Assembly: GCA_026874595.1 (NCBI GenBank)
Contig: CM049317.1
Location: forward strand, 72,435,618 to 72,499,617
Source: Sipunculus nudus
Taxonomy: Eukaryota > Annelida > Sipuncula > Golfingiida > Sipunculidae
DNA: 64,000 nt
Reading direction: 5' to 3'
Below, piece by piece: positions 12,847 to 26,600 of this stretch. The position numbers and the translations under genes are program-made. Within the stretch, counting starts at the first letter, position 1, and every line of letters begins with the position of its first letter. The notes beneath the pieces were generated by a model. The model was not told the DNA's origin. It saw only the letters and a program-made list of their open reading frames with translations, and did not search any database.

Positions 12847-15800
12847 AGGTGGCATTGTCCCATGGCCGGGGGTCAAGGTTATATATAACCTTACCATAAG
12901 GATGATAAGTAATTATTAAGCCTTCTAGAGTTCATATTCTATATGTGGGAATAACAAAATTCCAGAAGTCACATATACTGCTTTAATTGGGGATGTCACA
13001 ATATAGAAAAAAATTAATTACAACCCCTTGATTTAATTGTAATTGTTTCTTCACCTCCGAATCATTTGGTTTTGATTACAATATGTTTGCATGGACCATC
13101 CAGAATCCCCCCCCCCCTCCCCCCCACCTCCCAGTGAGCTGTCAACTTTAATGGAGCATGCTGTGGTATTGAGACTATTCATTTTGTGTGTGTTCAAGAT
13201 CTACTTTCAGCACCTGCTGGCAAAATGCACCACTTGCATAGAAACAAAACATGGTGGTGATAAATATAGGGAAAACTACATTTTTCCTTTGTAAATTTCC
13301 TAAAGTAAACTTACATCTATTTTAGTAAAATATTTGTATTTATCTAAAAGAAAGTCTGAAATTAACTACTGGTACTTAAGTAATAATTTTATTCAAATAA
13401 TATGCAGATGTTCACTGTTTATATGTTCATAAAAACAATGAATATTTATGAGATATTATAAATACTCTTCAGAATATAGAGCAAATTTATGAGGATATTT
13501 TTAATGAAAGGATTTCAGCAATTGAAACAGGGATCTTGACCATAGACGTCCAATGCCTAAATCACAACCTCAGTCCTTAAATTATCTTATAATGTGATGA
13601 TGTAAACATGTTTAATGTTTAAAGTGATTTAGTAACATAATGATGGAGGAGGGGAACTGATGTAGGTCTAAGCCTGTTTTTCCCAACCTCATTTCCCCTT
13701 TTGCAATACAGTAATATTGTTTAAATCAACCACAATGTGATGACCTACCTTCAGGAGCAATCGGGTATAACCTATTTGAACTGAAGTGAATTGTCACTTG
13801 ATGTTACAATGATGTCAGGCTGCTGCCATATTAATCAGTTTCTTAGATGTCATACTTTGTAACAGTTATTGTTTTACCAGCACAGTAGAGATCTTGTATG
13901 ATGATTAGCGCTTTATAAAATCTGCTTAACATTTGTATGCATAACGTATCAAATGAAAATATGTGTACATGCAAGTGTCTGGAAAAATAACCATCATGTC
14001 TAATAGACCTGAAGGTTGGGATGCTATCAGGTATAGACAGTGATGAGCACCTAGATGCCAGAGGCTGATGAAGTGTTTTGAGGATAGTTGTTCTTTGTGT
14101 CTGAACTTGTCCTATAGCGTAGGCAAAGAGTTTATATCCTGATATTGTCTGTATGTAATGTTGTCTGTTTAACTCATCTGTATTATTTCAAAGCTTCACT
14201 GAGACTTTTAATTTGTCTCAAACTTTAGGGATATTTTACTTTATTAATGACAGGAGAACCCAGGATTTAATCTCTATCTCCATATATACTTAATCAAATG
14301 TTTATTTTACTTTATCCCTAAATGCCTGAAATTACGCCATTATATTAACTAATATTGTCAAATGATTCAACATAATCAGTCAGATAACCAGAGAAACTTT
14401 GCTTAATATTTTTGATCTACTCATGAAAAAAGTCAAGGCATTTTTTTCTGGTAGGACTTTTGAGTTGAAATATTTTTTTAGGATCACTGGTTCTCTTGAC
14501 TAACAACAGATTGCAGAGTGCTGGGTACTTAGTGGTTTGAGCATAGCTATGCCTGAAAACACAAGGTCTCAAGCTGTTTTTCCATGTACAAGAGAAACCT
14601 GTCCTGATGCTGGTATAGTGGGTGTTTTTCCCCTTTAACATATGAGAGTCTGCTTAGATGTCCGATTGGAAAAAATACCATATGTATAAAAAATCTCACT
14701 GAAAATCTTTACAAGTAAAAAAATATTTTTCTTTTTTTTAACAGCTCTTAGCTCACTAGTATGTTTTCACCTAAAGTAAACGAGACCAGCTGTTACAAAT
14801 GTGTACTTCCTGAATATACCTGCAATGAGCAAAAAAATCATAACAGATCAGTATACATGTATTGGTAAATCTCTCTGATTGTTGATTAACTGACCACATG
14901 GAGGCATGTTTTTCAATGGGTTAAGTGATTGACAGACACATTGTCAGGGGAGGCAAGACACAGGAAATATTTGAGGTTACAACATAGATGAGATTTACAC
15001 ATCTATTGGCACATTCACATTTATGCTTGAATTCCTCACTTGTACTCTTACAGTAAGATTACTGGCTGTATACTGGGATATAATTGCAATTTGATGGATG
15101 ATCATTTTAGTGCATTTTTCTATATAATTGGTGTCCTGACTTGGTTTAGGCCATATCAGGATACACATTAAATTCCTTCTGTGTTGTGTTTTCATAGCTA
15201 CTGTAAGTGTTTAACAATAACATCATGGGGAGGCTAGGAAAGTAGAGTTAATATTTAACTGTTAAGTTTTATTATAGTCAGACAATCTCTACGATAAAAA
15301 ACTTTCTCCCATGTGATACATTTAAGTTACACTCATCTGACTCACTATCATCTTTAGTACCACCCTTGATATCCCAAGGGTCATGATCCTTGATCCAGTG
15401 TTATTACGATTATGGTATCCAGACTACGTTTGCGACCACTGTTGAGAGGACAGAGAACTCTACAGACAGACTGATAACATGGCTTGTTGTTCACTTTGTA
15501 CTTTGTACAGAATTCATTTAAGATTGAACATGATCTTTGGTGATCTGAAGATGTACGTATTCCATGTGGCCTCTTAAAATAAAGGGTTTCTTGAGTTTGT
15601 CTTGTGTGAATTCAGTCTATTCAGGTAAGATTCTAAGATATCTTGTTTTGTATTTGATTAATTTTAACTATTCTGTATTTAATATGAATTAAGAGCTTTG
15701 TTGACTGTCATTTTTGCTGAGCCATAGTGATGGCCTTGGAGGTCTTTGTCTGTCATATCCTTCTGTCAAAATCATTTGATGGTCTGGCAGCCGGGCAACT

Positions 15801-15938
15801 AGTCATTATTTGCAGGGCATGCACAAATCATAATAGAGTTAGAAAGTGCTTAAAATTCAGACAGGTTGTGGTAAAATCTCAGAAAATTCAGAGTTATGTA
15901 CAGTGACATGTATTCTGCAAGCTACAACCAGCTGAATA
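12847..15938. other. No gene seen
   Basis: AT-rich, with a C-rich run at about 13107-13133. Reading frames are short and show no domain or plausible splice structure. Confidence 0.5.
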
Positions 15939-16394
15939 CTGTGGTTGCCTTTTTATTCGCAAGGGTTTTATTTCCGCGATATTCGTGAATGTGAAATAAT
16001 CGCAAATATGAATCCCTCGGGAATAAGATGTCCCATCAACTAAGATGAACAAAAGGGGATGATGCTTCTGCACAAACAGGTGATAAGTTATCACACCCCT
16101 CACAACAACCTAATCAGCAACCTTATATGTGCATGGTATCGAAACTTGCCCATGCAAAGAAGCATTTATTATTGTAAAAACACGCAGTATTTACAAGGGA
16201 TATATCAACTGTGACACAAATCTTAAGCTAATGACTGAACTAGAAATGAGTGAGATGTTGTAGGCTTCATTCTAAATTTAAAATCAATACTAATACTGCT
16301 TAGAATATATAGCTTCTGGTGCAGTTGTGAAAATGAAACCCTCAGGAAAAGATATTGCGAAATTTCAGCCTCGTGAATATAAAGCCTGATGACC
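15939..16394 (-). mobile_element. TCGCGA-rich MITE, copy 1
   Basis: The left end ctgtggttgcc follows a TA. The left arm (ttcgcaagggttttatttccgcgatattcg) is the reverse complement of the right arm of the copy at 20937-21359, and the right arm matches that copy's left arm. The two copies are therefore in opposite orientation. The right terminus has decayed and its position is approximate. Confidence 0.6.
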
Positions 16395-17443
16395 ATTAAT
16401 GCCTGGCTGTTCTAAGTGTTTAATGTCTCTAAAACAAATTTACAAAAAAAAACGACAGGAATAAAATTATATCATGGCTCCTTTCCTTACATTCAACAGC
16501 TAGATATTCACACTAAACAATTTTAACATAAGTTAAATTTGTGATTATCAGAACCACTGTAGTCAAATCTATCTATGTGCAACATCTTAAGTTGTTCCAT
16601 TTCCATCCCATTTTTGAACTGAATATGTGTACTCCTTGTAAACCATGCAGGTCTTACCGAGCTCCGTTTAACAATTTTATGCATAGAAAACATGTGACCT
16701 TGGGATTTTAAACAATTGTAGTTATTGATTTACAGGACTTATGCATACACATGCATACACCCCACACATACCCTAAACACATATTTATTTGATTAATAAC
16801 CTCCATAAAATATAAATGAAATCTCATCTGTAAAAAATTAATCTAGCACCTGAATCTAAACTTTGCATTCAGTCTAAACATTTTTTTTAACAGATCATGA
16901 ATTTTCAGGTGAATATTTTACATATTAAGAAAGTAGGGAAATGATTAGGCTTCATTGGCACTTGGGTAAGAATAAATGCATTTAGTTTGATTCTGGGATA
17001 ACTTGATTTTTACTATTTCAAATAAAAAAAAAATTGGAGTCGGCATAGACTTGACATCATGACACAGGTGGATCATGATACATATAAATGTTACATCGGT
17101 TGAACAAGGCATCAAAATATGACAGGAAAGTGAGGATAGTTGCAAGATGGGAAGCTATATGCAGAGAGAATTTGGTGTCCAATGGACCTGTATCATCCAA
17201 GTAGAAGCTGGAGAAACCCTTTATGGATGATCCTACCCTCATTTTCAAAATTTTACAGAATTGTAATTACCTTAGAATATTTTTTAAACATGTTCTCCAA
17301 AAGGTCCCATCACCCCATCATGTCAACCATTAGAGTCCCCTGTGTCCTGCACACATCTTAAAAATTGCAGTAAAATGGAATATTATGATCTGCCATATGT
17401 CAAAGTCATCAGTATGATTGATCATTCTTCTTTATCATCACAG
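16395..17443. other. No coding exon seen; upstream of the SLC23 start
   Basis: AT-rich intron or 5' flank. The first coding exon is preceded by an acceptor near 17443, so at least one untranslated exon probably lies somewhere upstream. It could not be located with confidence. Confidence 0.4.
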
Positions 17444-17485
17444 AATGACAGTTTTATGAGAGAGTGAGACAAGTACAAGGTCAAG
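17444..17485 (+). other. Probable 5' UTR part of first coding exon
   Basis: A pyrimidine-rich acceptor (tcttctttatcatcacag) precedes this segment. An in-frame TGA at 17465-17467 lies 18 nt upstream of the ATG, which supports the ATG at 17486 as the true start. Confidence 0.55.
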
Positions 17486-17647
17486 ATGGCTTCCGAGATG
17501 GAGATAGCGGAAAAGGATGAGGCCATCACATTCACAGGCACTGAAAAAGAAGGCAGCGTCACCATAGAAAATAAATCAAGTTCCCCGATTCATATTGGAG
17601 TGCGTGAGAAGGTGTCAAAGGGACTGACATTTTTGTTAGGAGCACAG
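17486..17647 (+). CDS. SLC23 coding exon 1 (aa 1-54)
   Basis: Starts at the ATG with a good context (aagATGG). It encodes the acidic cytoplasmic N-terminus and the start of TM1, ending LLGAQ. Donor gtacat, phase 0. Confidence 0.88.
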
Positions 17648-20600
17648 GTACATGTTCATGTTACATACATCGTTATGGTTGATCATAATTATAATGGATA
17701 CCTTAAAATTATCATGCTCTATTAATGATGCATTGGGGTTAGTTGTAAGAATATGTTTCAGTCTAATCCACTAAAATTTATGATAATTACCTGTGTCTTA
17801 TTAGTGTATTTGTCCATTTTGTTCTGGTAGCAGGATTAAATGGCCCTAATGGTATGCTATCTTTTGCTAGGTATATTAGGTTTACAATAAATAAAGTGTG
17901 TTCACTTTGAAATATAAGATTTTGTTCTGAAACAATTTTCGTACACCTACATACAGTAGAAATAAACTTGACTAGGTAGGCCTACTATCTGTAGGGTGAA
18001 AGAAATAAAAACATAGCTTTTTGCTGTATTGTTTTAAATGAAAATGGTGACAAACATTACAATTCTTATTAATCTGTGATTCATGCCAAGTACAAATGTC
18101 TTCGTAAATTGCAAGTTTTTGCTTATGCTTAATCTCATACCTTCAGCCATGTAGTTAATAGTTCAACTTGTGAGTCCTGGCTTGGTTATCATCCCAAAAC
18201 TCCCCAAAGTTGCAATCAATTGTTTGTGGTTCACAGCTGTAGGGCTGAGCCTTCCCATAAACCTGCAAAGTGTTCACTGTGGGTGAGGGACAAGTAAAAA
18301 ATATCACTTCTCCCCCTGAGACTCAAACTGACCATCTTAAGGCTTTAGGTCCTGTACTCTGCCCCTAGACCATCGATACCAGTTGCCCGTAACATCTTTG
18401 CTGCATAAACTTTATTGTCATAGATGTTTATACTTTTGTATGGATTTCATTAAACCATTTTTCAATTTCTTGCATTTTCAGATCACTTTGTTAATGGTGG
18501 GAGCTCCCTTGCCAGCAGTGTACATTATACATCAACATGTCTGTGCGGAAGGAGATGACGTGTTTTTTGCTCAGCTGCTCAGCACGGGGTTGTTCCTGAA
18601 CGGCATCGCCACGGCCATGCAGGTAGCTCTGGGCGTCAGGTGAGTTACTTTTTAATTCCTTATTCTCATTTTTGCATTTATTTGGGTTGTATATGCATTT
18701 GATGCCAACCGTAGGTACCCAGTGGAGTTATAATGATATATGATCTGACGATGCGATTCATATTGTGATAACTTGATGATGACATGATACATATTTCATT
18801 AATACAAGATATTGTTTAGATTCAAAAGCCATATTTTCATTATTTATTGAAAAATGAACAAACTTCTTTTCAAGTTTAAAATATATAAATTCAAACTGTA
18901 TTTTGTGGTCTTGAGGGAGTGCACAGGGCTCAAGCCATGAGAGTGTGAGTTTGAGTCTCAGCTTGGGAGCAGTGAGATGAGAGCCCTGCAGGATTAATGG
19001 GAAGACTGTGCCCCATGGTGATGTTGCTAAAAAAAAAAATGAGCCTTACAGGGGTCCCTTGGTGTAAATACCTGTAACCAGCAATGGGGGTGATAACATA
19101 CTTAGGAATCACAGGTGGGGTACACCCAAGATTATTTAAAATCCATCTGATATTAATAAGGCGAGTTTAAAATCTGCCAAGGCGAGATTTACATAGTGAT
19201 CTGATCTGATTTCCTAATATATGAATCATTGTAATGGATATATGAAAGATGTTTTCAGTCAAACTTTCAGTATTTTAACAATGAATGGTTATATATAGTT
19301 CACAAGAAATATATTTTATAATATTTACAGAATATTATAATATTCATGTAATAATTAACATTAATTTTGGAAATGGAATTTAAAATCTGCCTGGATTTCA
19401 ATCACGTCTCTGACATATGTCTATACATATTTATATGCAGTTTAATATTGCCTTGCTGTTTCCATGATATAAGCTTCTGGAATAAATACTTCTGAAACAG
19501 TTCTACTGGTTTGTATTAAGACCAGCAAATCAGTCATCATTCAGCTCATTTCTGCCCAGTGCTGTAACATCTTACAAGTTACACACATTATACTAACACT
19601 GATATCCATCTGATGATCAAACATCATCAGCTTATTAATACAGCAACATATGATAACAGTCCTGTAAAAAGCAAAGGACTATGTATTTCTTTTGTATATA
19701 TAACATGGATGGATACAGGATATTTAAAAATGGGGGCTCTACAGGTACACCCTGGTGCTAGTAAACTTTATACAGTGAAACTTGTCTGAAAGGCCACCTG
19801 TCTAATAAGACCACCTGTGAATTAAGACCACTTTGGCAAGTCTCATGAATGGTCCTATAACACAGTATCACTGTATATAACTCTTGCATGTGGAAACATG
19901 GGAAGAAACTGCCAACAGATGCAAATTCAAGTTTTGGCATAAAGTGTTATTTTCCCAAGTTTTAGTAGAAAAAAGGGGCAAATGCCCCCTACACTCCTCT
20001 AAAAGTCTAATTCCTTTCCTATCTGTTGTAAAATGTGACTCATAAGCTTTAAATTATAAAACTCCTGCAGCATTGTATGTTTTTTATTTTCATCACTGTG
20101 ATACTCGAGACCATTATCATGGCACATGTTCCTAGTTCAGTATACGGGCAGGTTTCAGCTGATGTTGTTGTGTATATATTCTGCTCTTATCTGTGTCTGA
20201 GATACTAGGTAAAGCCAAGAGAATAACATGATAAGATACACATAGGCAACACCTATAGAGGTACACTTAAATTTGCAGACTTAATTACTAATACAAGAGC
20301 AATAGTAGGCTATTGAGTCTTTACCTTTTATTCAAATCTTGATTCAGTTCCCACTTAAGTAGTATATTTCAGAATTTAAAGAAAATAAAAGCAATTTTAG
20401 CAAAATTGATATCAGTACATGTCAGTAAATTAAAGGGAAAAAAATGTAGCTCTCCCTCTGCTGGTCACCACCATATATGTTTCAATGGAAATGGAGTGGT
20501 CCACCTGCGAATGGCTAAACGGGCATGTACAGTGATACACAGTAAAAACTTTGTCTCACAGAGGGCAGTTGGATGGTACATGCAAACAAATAATAATTGA

Positions 20601-23600
20601 AAGTAATTGATACTGAGGCTTATAACTGGTTACAGTTTAATCAAGGGCTTGCAAATCACTGTGTCGATTCTTCAATGCATTGTTACATACCTAAGCACTA
20701 GTATTGGTAGAATGAGAGTGGCTATAATTTTCCACCATATATTGTATCAGTATTGAAATGTTGATATACTTTATCTTCAGGTGGAATGCAATGTCCAAAA
20801 TTTAATCAAAAATAGTCTCCCAGTGCATGAATTGTGAAAGTCATTTGAAAGAATGGCTTTATAAGTGACTAACTCTACTCATACTGAGTCAGTTGAACCA
20901 ACATAGGTTAACCATGCATCATGATACTGTGTGGTTGGCTTCATATTCGCGAGGCTGAAATTTCGCGATTTCTCCATTTTTAATGTTTCGTGAGGGTGTC
21001 ATTTTCGCGATCTCACCAGAACCTATATCAAATCTTTGGTAAAGCCATTGCTGTGTGTATTATAATTTGAGAATAATTCATGAGCTTGTGATATTCTCCA
21101 CATATAAGGATGGGCCCGTACACACAGCACAGGTTCTTTAGTTCAAATTTAAGGGAATGTTTTCTCTATACCTGCATGGATGTAACTTATATTAAGATTT
21201 CTCACTGTTCTAACCTATTCCCATTCAAGCATTGGCTACACTTAATCAGAAGGACACACTCAATTGGCGAATTATTCCTGAGGGTGTCATTTTCGCGATA
21301 ATTTACCATTCGCGAATATCGCGAAATTAAAACCCTCGCGAACAAAAAGGCAACCACAGTATAATCCTTGAGCTTACAGGCAACAGTATTTTGAACACTG
21401 TATTTTATTCAAGGTTCGTAAATAAATTTTATTTTTTTTTGTTTAAACTATATATACTTTATAAATACTGTGCCATGTATCACATTGTGAGTGAAGTGAA
21501 ACATGTGTTTCTTTATTCACCGGCTTCATACCTGGATCACAGGTCAGCTTCGCTGATCAGAAAAACCAGATTGCCCCTCACAATGCCAAAGAATCTATTA
21601 AAAAATGCTGATGCAGATTACCTCTAAATGTGATGGATTATTCCATTTGTGCTACCCTAACCATCTGATAAATTACATAAAATTTGTTCTTAACATCCTG
21701 AGTATAGTTACTGGTTGACATACCAATTAAAAACCAACCATATACCTCATCAGTGAATCTGAAAACATGATACCATAATAACGAGGCTACTTTACATGCT
21801 AGGATATTAAAAACATGATTGGATAGCTCATGTGTAAGCTTGTAATGGCCAGAGGTAATGAGCTGAAAGTATAATGTCAAAAAATCAATATCTGAGATGT
21901 GTTTTCTAGTTGTTAAGGCTTTGATGTGGATGTTTTTCCGGGTATGGTTTATGCTACACATCATGAGATCTCTTCATCAGCTTCAGTTGTTTTTAGATTT
22001 TCTGCATCAAAATTGAAGCTACAGGAATTAATATTGATTTGATAAAATTAAGTTTACTCTGTGACCTTCTGTTGAGATGTGGGTCCAGGGAGTTGTGCAG
22101 CCTGTATGATAAAGATGGTTGAAATAATGGTACATCACCCAAGATGTTTATTAATCTCCTTCAGTTTTAAACCTTCCCTCCCTGGCCTTTCATTATTCTA
22201 CCGGTATGTTAAAACATATATGAATACGCTACTCTGTAAATGTTTAATATCAGGCTGAGAGGAAATACTTTGAGTCATGACACTAGTCATATGGAAAATT
22301 GCACTGCTATGGCTGTTACTGCCAGTTGAATTGATATTGCTGTATACAGCTGGTCATCTTAATATTATACTACAAATGAAGAATTAACACAAAAGAATAC
22401 ATGTAAATTGACAAAGTGTAAATCCTATCTCTATCTCTATGTCTGTTTTCTCAGAATGGAGACTGCATCAAACAGGAAATGAATACACCATACAGGTATT
22501 TTATTGTGGGTGCAAGTCCAGAAACCTAAGAGATGCCTTTCCACACACCACAGATGTCACTTTAACATCAAGGTGTGTCATTAAGATGCTGTGGATGGTA
22601 TCAGAAAAGGAGCCAGGGATAGCCTTCATTTGGTCTGATCATTATGTAATATTGATCCTGTCTTATAGTGGCTGTCATCTGTGCATCAGCCGAGGTTCTG
22701 ATGGGTTATTGTTATGTCAGATTGTATTCTACTGAACAATACAATCATAGAGCTATCAGTCTGTATCATGTCACTGTGTCATCTCAGGAAGTAGATCTGT
22801 CAGCCCTGTCACTCACCAGTCAGGACAGAATACTGGACTGATGAGATGACTGTCAGTACTGATCGTAACGGAGCGTACTAATGCATTCAGTGTGCCCAGC
22901 ATCATTAACAAGGTTTGCACTAGCATAAACATGCTAAAAGATCCTTGGAAATATTTTTTTGTATTTTCATGGCCTTGCTAGTGTGGATGAAAATAGTTGA
23001 ATTTGGTTTATTTTAATGTTTTGTTTTACTGGTTTGTATGGTTTAGGGATTGAGCACAGGACTCGAAGCCAGGAGATTTTTTCACAGTCAGCCCCCATCT
23101 ATGGTGAGCACTCTCCAGGCTTAATGGGTTGGTGGTGCCCCACAGCCATGTCTTATTCACAAATAAGTGGTATATGCTTTAATGTCTAAAAGGTGAACAA
23201 AACTTGGGAGGATCAGACTGTGATGTAGTTGAGTCCACACCATCCAAGTTCAGATGTAAGTCTGAGTTCGAGCCACTTGAGTCCCAAGTCCTAGTCCGAG
23301 TCCTTGATGTTTGAGTCCAAGTCCATCTTCTTTGAATCCCAAGTCTGAGTCCAATACAAATCTTTTTTATCAAAAGAAATTAAAAAAGATATTTGAGATA
23401 ATCATGCAGATTTTATGTTAGTTTACAATATTTTGTTAGTTTAAGTTAGTTAATATTATGAATATTATTTATGTTTAGTCCCTGATGCAGAGCTTATACT
23501 GGCTATGTATTTTTTAATATTCTGTTAGTGGTTCACCATATTTTCTTTTCTACTAGACTCAAAATGGATTCAGACTGATTTCTTGAGTCATCACCTTGAA

Positions 23601-26600
23601 ATCAGAGTAAAGGTCAGAGCTCAGGACCGTCTGAGTCCGAGTCTTTAAAAAGAAGTTGACTAGAGACCGGATTTGAGTCCTACAATCACTGGGATCAGAC
23701 ATAGGGTTGGGACTGTTATCACTATCTGTGATAACAAGTTAATAAGGATACCTGACACTGATGCAATAATTGTACTGTTAACTTTCTTATTGATGTGATA
23801 TCACAATATATGTTTGTGTCCACAATTTGCCCATTTAATATTAACTACTAAAATAATATCATCACCATGGTCAGTCTATGAAAAGTTTATTTCAACAGTA
23901 ACATTCATTTAGATAAATCCAAAAGAAATCTTTTAAGATGGCATTTCATTATATAATAAAAAATATGTATGGATACAGTCATGTTCAGAATGATAAAATG
24001 ATAAAATTGATGGAATCATGTTCTCCAAAAACTCTCTGGGGATTCACTGCATTTTATGCAGTCCCAGGCATGTGGCATCTGGAAAGGACTGTAAAATATG
24101 ATATGGCAAGGGCTGAAGTTATTAAAAAATGTGGGAATCCTGCCTCTGCATGGTCCTAGCTGGTATTGAAATATATGAAGTGAGAGCAGTTTCATCACTG
24201 TGTGGAATATAAAAATTAAAATGTCAGTTTCATGGCAGACTCAAATGAGCTCAGTATTATGTCCCTTTAATCCTCTGAATATGACCTTGAATGGTTGCTA
24301 AGCTAGCAGTGTCCAGAACGATACATTAGGGTCCAGAAACCTTTATATTATTTTGTCTAAGACCAGTAATAAAAGAATATTTTATTTTGTCTAAGACCAG
24401 TAATAAAAGAATATTACAAATAGTTATTTATGAAGAATACATTTTGTTTTGATTTTTGATTATAGTGATTAAATTTTATTTTTTAACAAAGCAAGCTAAA
24501 AAAAGGGGGCCATGAATGTAAACAACCTGTTGTTGGGATAATATTTCACTTGATGTAGCTGAATGATAATTAACACTGAAATGTATAGTGGCTTTTCACA
24601 GATCCATTTACTGCTTACATCACATAATTGAAGCATGTAGTTGTGATATGCCTGGTTTGTACACAGATTACTGATTGCTTGATACTTGATGATGGAGCAA
24701 CAGGTGTGTGGATGGTAATTAAAGCTGTAATATAATATCTCATGGTGTTTTTACTAACAAAATTATGTCCTCAGGCAGTCCTGCTACCAATAGCTTCTGT
24801 TTCAGGCATTAATTCAAAAATTAAACTCGCAGACAGTACATTTCATTGATTGGAGATCTACTGGAGGCTGTATATGCTTATGAATGCTGTGACAATTTAA
24901 AGTTCAATATATAGTTCAATTTTTATAAACAAAAGGTAAAGAGGTCTTGACTACTGGAAAACAAAGAGAAACCATGACTTGGAGACGTTACAACCTCTGG
25001 TGGACTGGCACCAAGATCAATTAATGACTGTTTACCTAATTTACTGATAATTACTTAGCCATATTAAATCATAAACTCTGACACCTGAATGCCTCCACAA
25101 ACAGTTGATTTAGTGCACTTGGAATGGCCTGTACCAGGAAACAAATCCCTGTAATCTCCAGATATCTAGGTATAGTAGAAGCTTGTCACTACTGTGTATA
25201 GCTCCATCATATAGGAATATCAGTCAAGTGTGGAACACATTGGCTGCTGGAATAGCTGAGGCTTAAGCTCAGTTACAGCTTTAAACAGCCAGCTATTGTC
25301 CATATTACCGTAAATTGTGTGGAATCACTCATTATTGTGGGGATTTGCTGATTACACATCAAGATCTAGACCAGGAAGGGGACTGGTGAGGACCATTTGT
25401 GAGAAATACAGTCATCCATATCCTGGATGAACCAGGTTGAGATAGGAATATCTTCAAACATTATTGGCTGACCCAGTTGTTGATGAGATAGCATTGGATT
25501 TTCTGAAAACAAACTCAGAATGTTGATCTATAATAAATATGGCTGGATGATGCTAACAGTTTTAACTCATAAAATAATAAGAATAACACTAAATAGTGTG
25601 TACCACTGCCCAAGAAAACAATCTGACTGAATTCATACCTTTATCCAGATCTGCATCAAAATTTAATGAGTTCTGCCCTGGCTTGTTTTCTTGTTCTCTA
25701 AAATTTTCATGGAAATTGGCTCAGCTATTTTGTATTCCTGACAACAGGAAAATAAACTAAAAAAAAACAGATGAAAACGTATAAACTTTCTTGACAGTTA
25801 TATTAAAAAAAAAGATTAGTTAACTCCAGGAGAAAAATAAGAAAGGAAATGAAATTTATATATGTATAAAAACAGAACAATTTTCCATTATATTGAATAT
25901 TAGGCTATAAAGTAAAGCTGATCAGCTGAGTGTCATGGCCCATGGGTCACTTTGTTGTATATATTGTATTTTGTTGCAGATTGCCAGTGAATGTTGGGAT
26001 GTCTTTTTCCTATTTACCACCTATCATTGCCATCATGTCCGCCCCGATGTGGAAATGTCCCAGTAAAACAGATGGAAGTTTATCACCAATAAACAGTGAG
26101 ATACATTCATTTACATCTTTTCAAAATGCACATAGTTTGTATAATCAAGATTGTAACATACAGAAGATTTAAAAAACTAAGTAGCTGATACAGCTATGTA
26201 CAGCACAAATGACATTAGCTTTAGTTAACAGTATGAAGTGGTCTAATTGTTATTGAAGTATTTAGACCATAGGTCGATTTGAATTGAAACGACATCATAT
26301 TCAAAAAGTCCAGATAGTCTTTTGTGGTGATGAATTAAATAAAATTGGTTGAAGTTTTTTTTAACTTTTTGTAAAAGGTTTATTGCTATTTAACCTGCAG
26401 TATCGTGCATCCATATGTCTATTTCTTTACATAGTGCTCATTTTGTTCAGGGCATTCCCAGAGTGTTGCACTTGTCATATGGTCATTATATCACAAATAC
26501 CATAAGTGTTATTTTGCAAACTTTGGAATATCACTCTCTTATTTTAGTGATATCCATGAAAGAGAAAAGGACAGCAGACATTAAGGATATAGTCACACAT

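Noticed and set aside
23938-24159. 73-codon + strand frame with a plausible-looking composition
   Set aside because: No splice sites keep it in phase with the SLC23 exons, and no family is recognisable; it lies within a large intron.
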